NCBI GenBank assembly: GCA_022316685.1
Contig: JAKJHU010000990.1
Coordinates: forward strand, 1-64,000
From: Progne subis subis
Taxonomy: Eukaryota > Chordata > Aves > Passeriformes > Hirundinidae
Reading direction: 5' to 3'
Length of the DNA: 64,000 nt
Part shown: positions 55,965-64,000 of the stretch, piece after piece
How positions within the stretch are numbered: the first letter of the stretch is position 1
How the letters are laid out: each line of letters starts with the position of its first letter
The notes under the pieces: model-generated
Database searches by the model: none
Told to the model about the DNA's origin: nothing
Seen by the model: the letters and a program-made list of their open reading frames with translations, nothing else
Made by a program: the position numbers and the translations under genes

Positions 55965-56631
55965 TGTTGAGGGTTAAGTTCTCCTGTAGAATTTTTCCCC
56001 TCCCCATGAGTTTCTAGATTTTAAGTAGGGGTAGTTAAGCGGTGCTTAACCTGACAAAAGAAGTTGATCACTTAGTTTTGGGGGAGGGAGGAGGCTCGCG
56101 GAGAGCTGAGGTGGGGACACACAGCTCTCAGTCTTCCGGGGAGCACGGATCGGACGACGGCTGGCTGGAGTCCACGGCTACCGGAGGAGTTTGGTCCTGG
56201 GAATTCTACCATCTGTTGGAGTGCCCAGGAATTCGGAGTTTCTTCGCTGTCCTGCTGGATTTTGAGTCAACCCTGGTACAGCCGCTGCGGCTTCTCCGGC
56301 ATTGCCCACCTTGCCTGCCAGGGCACCCCCCTGCCTGCCTGCTGAGGATAATCCACCGTTTCCAGCCACCAGCGCCGGAGCTTTCCACCGTTTGCCCTCG
56401 GGGTTCTTCGGTTCTGTTTTACTGTTATTATAATTGCTGTTGTTGTTTGTCTGTCCTGTTATATTTACTAGTAAAGGACTGTTATTCCTTTTCCCCATAG
56501 CTCTGACCGAAAAGTTTTTCGTTTAATCTTCCAAATTATAATAACACGGAGGGAAGAATTTAAATTCCTCATTTCCCTGGAAAGGCCTGCCTCTCCTTAG
56601 CAGACACCTGTCTTTTTTTCAAACCGAGACA
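55965..56631 (+). repeat. ERVL 3' LTR
   Basis: 667 bp, preceded by a purine-rich stretch (GGGTGGGAAAAATTCGGGGTGG, 55940-55960) and followed by the TSD CCTCT. Confidence 0.95.
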
Positions 56632-56636
56632 CCTCT

Positions 56637-58365
56637 GATTTCTTTCTTTCTCTCAAGGAGGAGTTGTGCTTTAAAAGCTCCATGTTGCTAGGAAAGGGTT
56701 AAATCCGCCCGAGGTTGCAAGGGCCACGTGCAAGCGCCAGGCTGCATGAGTTGTAGAAAATGCAAAGCTGTGCTGATGGAGGAAGCTGGCAGATGTCCTT
56801 TTTTCCACCCCTCGGTCTCATCCAGGCCGGCCCAGTTCAGAGCTGCCACAGAGCTGTGAAAGGGCTCAACCCAGGCTGCTCCCATGTGGGCAGCAGCTCT
56901 CAGGGGCCCGGCCTGGGCCTGCCCACCGCCCACGATGTTACCTCATGGCTGATTCCAAAGCGAGAGAGAGACCGATCAGCAGCAGGTGAGTTTAAAATGT
57001 CCCCTCCAAAGTCACATCGACATTTCCCATTGGTCAACTTAGCTGCCAATATCCCGGCCAGCTTTCTGATGGGTCCCTGTCCTCCCCCCACAAAACCAGG
57101 GTGATGGCAGGGAAAAACATTTCACATTTCCCTATAACCAGATAACAAAACTGTGCCAACCCATGATAGAAGCCAAAGCTAAAAAATCAGCATTATTTCA
57201 CATTATTGATTTTTAATTAAATTGAAAAAAAAAAAAAAATCACAGTATATTTTGAAATAACTACTACTAATAATAACTATAATACTATATTTCACTTGCA
57301 CAAAGAAACCTGAGCTCAAGATTTAAACCTTCCTTCTCTCACTCCATGTGGGAGCATTCCAAAACCAATTCTTCCTTCTGTGGTGCTGTTTCCAATGTGC
57401 TGTTAACAAAATCCATCCTCATCTTCCCAAACCCACAAGTTCTTTGCCTTTTTCCATATGCAATGTTTGGATGAATTTTAACACATTCAGCAGTTCAGCC
57501 TCTTTTAACTGACTGCCCCACCTATGACAGGGTGCTCTGACCTCAGCTCACTCCAGAGCCAGCAAGATCTAAGAAAGGCCTTCTCATCCACGAATTTCAG
57601 ATGAAATTGGTTCCTCACATTTATATTTAAAAAGTGACATTTTGGTGTGATCTGGCCAGACTCTGCCAGTGTAGTTTTACCAGTGGGCAGGGTCAGCACC
57701 AAAGACAGAAACACCACTTGAAGGAATCAGTGTCATTTACTGCAGTTCAAAGCAGCAAAGGAGCACAAAAGGAGCAGCTCAGCAATGCACCCAACCATCA
57801 CTACCAAAGATTGCCTGCAGGGATTGAGAAAGATCCATCACCAGTTCCCCTCAGACTTTCCCATCACCCACATGCACACATCAGCTGGGGGAAGCTGTCC
57901 CAGCCAAGGACTGCAGAGCCACTCCCGGACACTGGGAATTGCTGCAGGTGCCTCCAGCCACAGGTGAGGCTCCAACCTGGCTGGGAGAGGGCCCAGCTCT
58001 GATAGTGCTGAATAAACCAACTGACAGCACTTCTAGGGCAGGAACAGCTGGTTTCATCCTCCTCTTGGCTCCCTCCCAAAGCCTGGCCAGGGCCCAAGGA
58101 GGAACCAAGGGAGGTGACTTTGACCATCCAGCCCCAAACAAGGCCAGATGTCAGATTTCATGGCCTTGTCCGGCTTCTAAACACAGAAAGGTCAATGCAT
58201 GTCTCACTAATGAGTGGATACATCTGTCACAGTGCTAATGACCATGCATATTTCACTAATGAGCAGATACAAAGATAACCTTTGGTTGAAGGTTGATGCA
58301 GAGGTCACCTTTGGCTCAGGGCCTGCTGTTCAGGCCTCACTCAGGCCTCTTGTCCAGGCCTGGGA
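56637..58365. other. Intergenic, no gene recognised
   Basis: Flank of the ERVL element. An A-run lies at 57225-57238. Open frames on both strands are short and overlapping, without family resemblance. Confidence 0.4.
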
Positions 58366-58510
58366 TGAGCAGGGACATCTTTCACCACATCAGGTTGTTC
58401 AGAGCCCCGTCCCAGCTGGACTTGAATGCTTCCAGGGATGCAGCCCCCCACATCCCCCCTGGCCATGGAACCTGGCTGCAGAAATGGGTCCTTGGGGCGC
58501 TTTCCAAGGA
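58366..58510 (-). mobile_element. CR1 LINE fragment
   Basis: Antisense CR1 wording AGCAGGGACATCTTTCACCA, GGTTGTTCAGAGCCC, CTTCCAGGGATG. Confidence 0.75.
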
Positions 58511-59090
58511 AACCTGAAGGGATGAGGGATCCAAAGCCAGCAGTGGGCTCAGTGCAGTGCCCATGGCCACAGCCCCTTGCCATGGCCCAGGGCAGGTTGG
58601 GATGATGATCCACCCTCACTCCTGGCCCAGGGCAGGGCTGCAGTGCTCTTGGTGGCACCTTGGGCTTGGCACACACTTGAGGAGGGTTTCTGTTTTCACT
58701 GGGGAAACTCAGGAGTTTTAGATTGCTTCAAAAATAAAAGAAGAAAATCCTCCTTTGGCTAAGTGCAGCCAGGTCTCCAAGGAAAGCAGGTCCCAGGTGA
58801 GGGAGAGGATGGGGTTGGGGAATGTGGAGGAAGGTTGTCCACACTGGGTCAGACCTCAAGGCACAGCTTCTCTGAGCAGGCCAGATCTCATTGGGAGACC
58901 TTGGATCAGTATCAACCAAAGAATGCTGCAATCACCTCTTGTGTAATGAGAACAGAAATTAAATACACCCTTTAAAACAGAATTACATATTACTTAGAAG
59001 CTCTTAGAAATATTTCTCCATAACTGCAGCAGGAAACTTCCTAATAAACTGCACCAGACCACGGGGAACTCAAGGCAGAGCCATGGTTTG
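58511..59090. other. Intergenic, nothing recognised
   Basis: Unassigned sequence between the CR1 fragment and the 150-bp tandem array. Confidence 0.35.
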
Positions 59091-59890
59091 TCACGATTTG
59101 GTTGATCCTGATGAGTCCCATGGTGCATTCGGTGCTGAGCCCTGGAACCTCAGGGCTGAGAGGAGATTGCACAAACCTTTCCAGGAGTGAAAGTCAGAAG
59201 AAAAACCCAAAGTGTCTCAATGCATCAATGGGTCCCACAGAGGTCCATCCCCAACACAGGCTCTTCATGGAGTCCATGAAGGAGAGAATTAGAGGCCAGA
59301 ATTGCACAAAAACCTCTCAGAGACTCAGTGGCAAAAAGAAGTACTTAAATTAATCCTGAGTACCTTGAAGCATTAATGAGTCCCACTGAATGTTGTTACT
59401 AGCCAAGAATCTCAAGGGACTAATTAAAGCAGATAATTTGGGCCATGATTGCACAAACCTCTCAGACTCTTTTTTGACACAGTTTTGTGCCAAAAAGTTC
59501 TCCGATACCTTGACTACCCAGAAGCACTAATGAGCCCCACTGTTTTTACTGACAAAGAATCCCAAGGGATTTATTAAAGTAGATAATTGGGGCCATGATT
59601 GCAGAGTCTCTCACAGAGTCAGGTTTAAAAGGGAAATACCAAGTACCTTTAAAAACCTGAAGTTCCTTGAAGTATTGATGAGCCCCACTGTGTGTCATTA
59701 CCCACAAAGCCTCTCAAGGGACTAATTAAAGCAGATAATGGGAGCCCATGATTGTACAAACCTCTCATAGACTCCAAGGCAAAAGCAAACCCAAAGTCCT
59801 TTGAAAAACCTGCAGTCCCTGGGAGCATTCAGGAGCCCCCCAGGGCCATTGCTGACCAAGGCTCCCCAGGGACTCCTTCCAGCACATCCT
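59091..59890. repeat. Tandem array, ~150-bp units
   Basis: About 5.5 units. The word AATGAGTCCCACTG or a variant recurs near 59111, 59226, 59375, 59529, 59679 and 59828. Each unit also holds AAGGGACTAATTAAAGCAGA, GGGCCATGATTGCACAAA and CCTCTCAGAGACTC-like words. The first interval is short (about 115 bp), the others 149-154 bp. Confidence 0.8.
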
Positions 59891-60129
59891 TGAGGCCACT
59901 GGCATGTGAGGGGGATGCTGAGAGCAGCACAAGGGGCTGACAGTGCCCAGCCTTGCTGGGGCTGTGCCAGGAGGCCCCAGGGCCTCAGGACAAGGTGTCT
60001 CCTCACAGCCCTTGGTGGCACAGAGGCTGCTGTGCCCCAGGACACCAAGACTTGGCTTCTCTTTGTCCCCACCTGTCATCACTGCCTCCAGTTCTCTGCT
60101 CTGGCTGGGGCCTGGGGACACTTTCTCTC

Positions 60130-61405
60130 TCCTGTCCCACAGTGGGACCCATTAAAACTTCAAGAAACTTTAGAGTTGGATTCTGACTTGGAATTCTTGA
60201 GAGGTTTCTTCAGCTCCCTCTCAGGGACTGATGTTCAGGTGCCTCAGCACAAAGCCCAAGAGGGTCATTAAAGTCCTTGTGCTGTGTCTGCTGCTGAGCT
60301 GGGCTGGGCTCCTGGCACAGAGGCAGCTCCTAGCAACCAAGAGGAGCTTAAAAGCACATTGCTCTTGATGAGCAACTCTTCTCCCAGCCCAGCAGGGCTG
60401 GGGCACTGCCTGCAGCCACCCCGGGCACAGCACACAGGCACAGAGAGCTTCAATCACTCAGGGCTGGGAAGGAGCTGGGAAGTGACTGCGGGAGAATCAC
60501 TCCCAGCCCTTGACACAGGAACCTCTGGCTGCAGGACAAGGCAGCTGCAGCTCCTGCAGGGATCTCCTAAAGCTGCAACATCCCAATGCCTACAGACTCT
60601 GTGAGTACATTCTCTGATTCTCTCTTGTGGAGAGCAGCCAGGGGTGCCCAGGGCTGTCCTGCAGAGCAGGGTCCTGCAGCCCAGGGCGCTGTGCTGGGCC
60701 AGGGACTCTGCTGCCTGCCAGGGACAGCTCTCAGCCAGCCCTGGGAGCTGCTGCCAGCACTGGGGGACAAGATCTGGGAGGAAGGAGACAGGTGGTAAGG
60801 AGTGGAAATGTTCTTCTTGTGAGGTGAGGATGCTGCATTGTTCAGGACTGCTCCCAGCATGACATTTAGCTCCAGAACATTTCCAAGGAGATTATACAGG
60901 GAGCACAGACAGACAGGGTCTACATGAAATTAAAAATCCTGCTTCTTTCATCTACTGCTCTGTGTTGCCTGAAGGGGTAATTGCACATAGATATTCATCT
61001 TTCAGTTCAGGTTGAGAAAAATAAAACAATTTTCTCTCAGATCTTAATAAACCAGGCAGTGACAGAAATCAGCAGAGGGTCCCTTGCAGGCACCATCAGT
61101 GTCACTTTTACAGCCTCCTCAGGGTTGCTCTGAGGTTGCCATCAGAGCCTGCAGAGCCAGAGCTGCCCCTTGGCAGTGCCTGAGCTGGGAGGGCTCTGCA
61201 GGGCAGAGCTGAGCCCCCAGGGCTGGGCTGGGCTCTGGCAGCACTGGCAGGGCCCAGCCCAGGGCACAGGGAAGCAGCTGCAGGCAGGGACAGCTCCAGG
61301 CAGCAGAGCCCTGGGCAGGCAGTGGGGGGAAAGTGCCACCAAGCTGTGCTGGGATATTGAAAGTCCTCTACAAACTGAACCATTTCATGATTCCTTTTTT
61401 TTCAG
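60130..61405 (+). repeat. OR upstream block of OR-3
   Basis: Mate of 20641-21890. It holds a strong donor ACTCT|GTGAGT at 60601-60606 and ends in the acceptor CCTTTTTTTTCAG at 61393-61405, both conserved in the OR-1 unit, suggesting a 5'-UTR intron of about 805 bp. The promoter would lie upstream of about 60560; a TTAAAA word near 60346 is the only TATA-like candidate noticed. Confidence 0.55.
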
Positions 61406-61428
61406 ATCTCCATGTCCATTCTCAGCAA

Positions 61429-62361
61429 ATGTCCAACAGCAGCTCCATCAGCCACTTCCTCCTGCTGGCATTGGCAGACACACGGCAGCTGCAGCTGCTG
61501 CACTTCTGCCTCTTCCTGGGCATCTCCCTGGCTGCCCTCCTGGCCAACGGCCTCATCATCAGCGCCGTAGCCTGCGGCCACCTCCTGTACACGCCCATGT
61601 TCTTCTTCCTGCTCAACCTGGCCCTCACCGACCTGGGCTCCATCCTCACCACTGTCCCCAAAGCCATGCACAATTCCCTCTGGGACACCAGACACATCTC
61701 CTATGCTGGATGTGCTGCACAGGTTTTTCTGATTTTCTTCTTCCTTGGAGCTGAGTATTCCCTCCTGACCATCATGTGCTACGACCGCTACGTGTCCATC
61801 TGCAAACCCCTGCACTACGGGACCCTCCTGGGCAGCAGAGCTTGTGCCCACATGGCAGCAGCTGCCTGGGCCAGTGCCTTTCTCAATGCTCTCATGCACA
61901 CAGCCAATACATTTTCCCTGCCCCTGTGCCATGGCAATGCCTTGGGCCAGTTCTTCTGTGAAATCCCACACATCCTCAAGCTCACCTGCTCACACTCCAG
62001 CCTCAGGGAACTTGGGCTTCTCGCTGTTAGTGTCAGTTTAGCATTTGGTTGTTTTGTGTTCATTGTTTTCTCCTATGTGCAGATCATCAGGGCTGTGCTG
62101 AGGATCCCCTCTGAGCAGGGACGGCACAAAGCCTTTTCCACCTGCCTCCCTCACCTGGCTGTGGTATCTCTGTTTATCAGCAGTGGCTTTTTTGCCTACC
62201 TGAAGCCCCCCTCCATTTCTTCCCCATCCCTGGATCTGGCCCTGTCATTTCTGTACTCGGTGGTGCCTCCAGCCCTGAACCCCCTCATCTACAGCCTCAG
62301 GAACCAGGAGCTCAAGGCTGCAGTGTGGAGACTGATGACTGGATGGTGTCAGGGACATTAA
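61429..62361 (+). CDS. OR14-like olfactory receptor OR-3, intact
   Basis: 310-codon odorant receptor, single coding exon. The open frame extends upstream to 61333, but the start is placed at 61429 because it aligns with OR-1 and OR-2 and lies 24 bp after the splice acceptor at 61404-61405. Hallmarks: NSS glycosylation site at 3-5, Asn40, PMFFFLLNLALTD, MCYDRYVSICKPLHY, loop-2 cysteines, KAFSTCLPHLAVVSLF, NPLIY. It differs from OR-2 mainly in TM3 (FLIFFFLGAEYS), the start of loop 2 and TM5, the usual ligand-contact regions. AATAAA is at 62392. Together with its upstream block this is the best candidate for an expressed receptor in the window. Confidence 0.93.
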   Translation: MSNSSSISHFLLLALADTRQLQLLHFCLFLGISLAALLANGLIISAVACGHLLYTPMFFFLLNLALTDLGSILTTVPKAMHNSLWDTRHISYAGCAAQVFLIFFFLGAEYSLLTIMCYDRYVSICKPLHYGTLLGSRACAHMAAAAWASAFLNALMHTANTFSLPLCHGNALGQFFCEIPHILKLTCSHSSLRELGLLAVSVSLAFGCFVFIVFSYVQIIRAVLRIPSEQGRHKAFSTCLPHLAVVSLFISSGFFAYLKPPSISSPSLDLALSFLYSVVPPALNPLIYSLRNQELKAAVWRLMTGWCQGH

Positions 62362-62519
62362 ACGGCTGGCCAATTTCTGCAAATCACTTGGAATAAAAGA
62401 CATCCTTGATACTACTTGTAGATTTCATTTTGGAGGTTCTTTACATTTGATTAACTTTTTTAATCTTGTCCAAAATGATACATCATCATTTGTGCTTTTT
62501 TTCTCATTTTATTTTTCTC

Positions 62520-63938
62520 CACCTTTCCTGTGGCCACAGACTGTATCAATGAGGGCCTGAGCTCTTGGTGGTTCTAAAGGATCTCACAGCAATGTTTTCT
62601 GCACAGATCTCCCTTTTGTTCCCTTCTCTGCAGCTGCAGCAGCAATGTCTGTGTGCAGAGCTGGGGCAGATCAGTGCTGGCACAGCAGCTGTGCCCAGGA
62701 GCAGCAGCACTTGGTGTTGCCAGTGCTGCTCCCGTGCCCCTGCCCCGCTGCCCTCCTGGCCCTGCTGTTGCTGTAGGGCCTGAGTGCTCTCGGGGCCGAG
62801 CACAGTGCTGGGGGTGGCAGTGCCGGGGCTGCAGCAGGGACAGGCCATGGGCACTGCTGTGGCAGCGCTGACGCCTCAGGGCAGGGCCTGGGGGCTCCAG
62901 GCTCCTTGCCCAGTCTCTCTCCAGAACACGCCCAGGCCAATGCTCAGCAGAGAAAAGCCCCGTGAGCAGCCCCAGGGTGGCCGTGGGCAGGCTGGGGGCA
63001 AACAGCATGGCTGGGGCTCTGCAAGGTCCCTGGGGGAGACAGGAAGGAGCAGCAGAGCAGGGGCTGATCCATCCCCACTGCGCTGGACACCCCAGGGCAG
63101 CGTCCCAGAGCGTCCTCATGCACCTGCCAACAACATCCCCCCTCTGCAGCCCTGGCCTCTCCCCCAGCTCACACAGGTGCCGCATCCTTGCAGGCACAGA
63201 CACGGCAGCACTGGTTCAGGAGCCCCTGTTTGCACTGCCCAGAGCAGGCGTCAGCACCCCCATGGTGTTGGTGTGGGGAGATGAACTTGAGTGAGCACAA
63301 ATGCCATCATCAGCCCCTGGGGCCAGGAAGGGCTGGGGGACAGCAGGGAAACCACTCAGGTTTGTGGTGGCCTCTAAAGTCATCCAGAAAGTTTGTTCCG
63401 ATGAGCTGTGTGTTTCCTGTGCCACTGCAGACGTTGTTGCTCAGAGCCAGGGCTGCCTGGCAGCCACCCCCAAACTGCCCTCAGCATTTCCTTTGCTTCA
63501 CCTTGGCTTTCTTTACTCTTTCTGCTGCAAATTCCTTCCTATTGCCTACCCCAGTTCCCTTCTGTGTAAACAGCCCAGCCTTGTTTACCTTTCCTCTCTG
63601 GCCCCACTCCCCATTTCAGTGCCTGAATTCCTGGCACCATGGGAAGGTCTCCTGGAGAGCAGGATCATCCTTCAAGTTCTTTGGGAATTGTTTGCAGGCT
63701 CCTGCAGTGCCTCGTGCTGCTCCCTTGCCAGAGGCACCACAGGTCAGGGGGGCACATCTGGGCTGCTGTGTCTGGCTCTGGGGCTCCCTGTTCTGGGCAA
63801 GGAGGAGGAGCTGCAGAGGCTCTGCAGGACTGACAGGATGGGCTTTGGGGCTGTGAGGAGAAGTTGAGGGACCTGGGCTGCTAGACCTTCTGGAGAGGAG
63901 GCCCAGGGCTCATCCTGCAACTGCTGCAAGGGTGGTTT
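62520..63938. repeat. OR 3'-flank block, unit 3
   Basis: Third copy of the block described at 17336-18760, in the same orientation as unit 2. The opposing frame 63203-62574 is again open for 209 codons. Confidence 0.7.
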
Positions 63939-64000
63939 CAGAGAATCACAGAATCAGCCACATTGGAGAAGACCTTGGGCATCATCAAGTCCAAACTGTG
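63939..64000 (-). mobile_element. CR1 LINE 3' end, cut by window edge
   Basis: Starts AGAGAATCACAGAATCAGCC like the CR1 copy at 29101 and runs out of the window. Confidence 0.8.

Larger units (their letters stand above)
50077..56636 (+). mobile_element. ERVL provirus, young, with 5-bp TSD
   Basis: Full-length class III (ERVL) element: TSD CCTCT (50077-50081 and 56632-56636), LTRs 50082-50748 and 55965-56631, primer-binding site, gag, pol, no env. By eye the two 667-bp LTRs differ at only two bases, so insertion is recent. Two tryptophan-to-TAG changes and one 1-bp insertion break pol. Confidence 0.95.

Overview
The window looks like a piece of a songbird-type (avian) nuclear genome. The evidence is a tight cluster of intronless-CDS olfactory receptors of the bird-expanded OR14-like (gamma-c) type, C2H2 zinc-finger genes with a short basic first exon followed by a finger exon, several CR1 LINE 3' ends, and ERVL, class I and ERVK-like retroviral elements with typical LTRs. 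There is no bacterial or phage content. No tRNA, rRNA or CRISPR was seen. Everything here was read by eye; no alignment or database search was run.

Layout. 0.56-1.43 kb: a decayed zinc-finger gene (ZNF-1). 1.7-3.63 kb: minisatellites, a 50-bp olfactory-receptor scrap and a probable LTR. 3.83-19.9 kb is the left arm of a large inverted duplication, and about 26.65-43.01 kb is the right arm, with a spacer of about 6.7 kb. Each arm holds, from the outside in, a GC-rich non-coding block, a (GGGAT)n microsatellite, a GA-rich microsatellite, a class I (gamma-like) provirus of about 10.9 kb in the same insertion site, a CR1 fragment, a 1.4-kb OR 3' flank and one OR gene. OR-1 (left) is broken by a 2-bp insertion; OR-2 (right) is intact. 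The spacer holds repeat arrays (about 190 bp and about 40 bp periods) and LTR pieces. 43.7-46.05 kb: a CpG island followed by a second, nine-finger zinc-finger gene (ZNF-2) with several frame lesions. 46.7-47.3 kb: a CR1 end and a 41-bp tandem array in which every unit carries an RFX/X-box-like palindrome. 50.08-56.63 kb: a young ERVL provirus with nearly identical 667-bp LTRs and a 5-bp target duplication. 59.1-59.9 kb: a 150-bp tandem array. 60.1-64.0 kb: a third OR unit (OR-3), intact, with a plausible 5'-UTR intron.

How the parts fit. The two class I proviruses share flanks, insertion point and even a truncated outer LTR end, so one insertion was copied with the OR when the inverted duplication formed. 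Each copy later received its own ERVK-like solo LTR with a 6-bp target duplication. OR-1 and OR-3 share about 1.25 kb of upstream DNA that OR-2 lacks, so OR-2 may have lost its original promoter.

The strongest candidate for something undescribed is the roughly 2-kb interval between pol and env of the class I provirus. No integrase is recognisable there; instead there are small cysteine/histidine-rich ORFs kept in both copies, one of which was about 187 codons long before the solo LTR interrupted it. The gag-pol junction is a single UAG in an MLV-like read-through setting.
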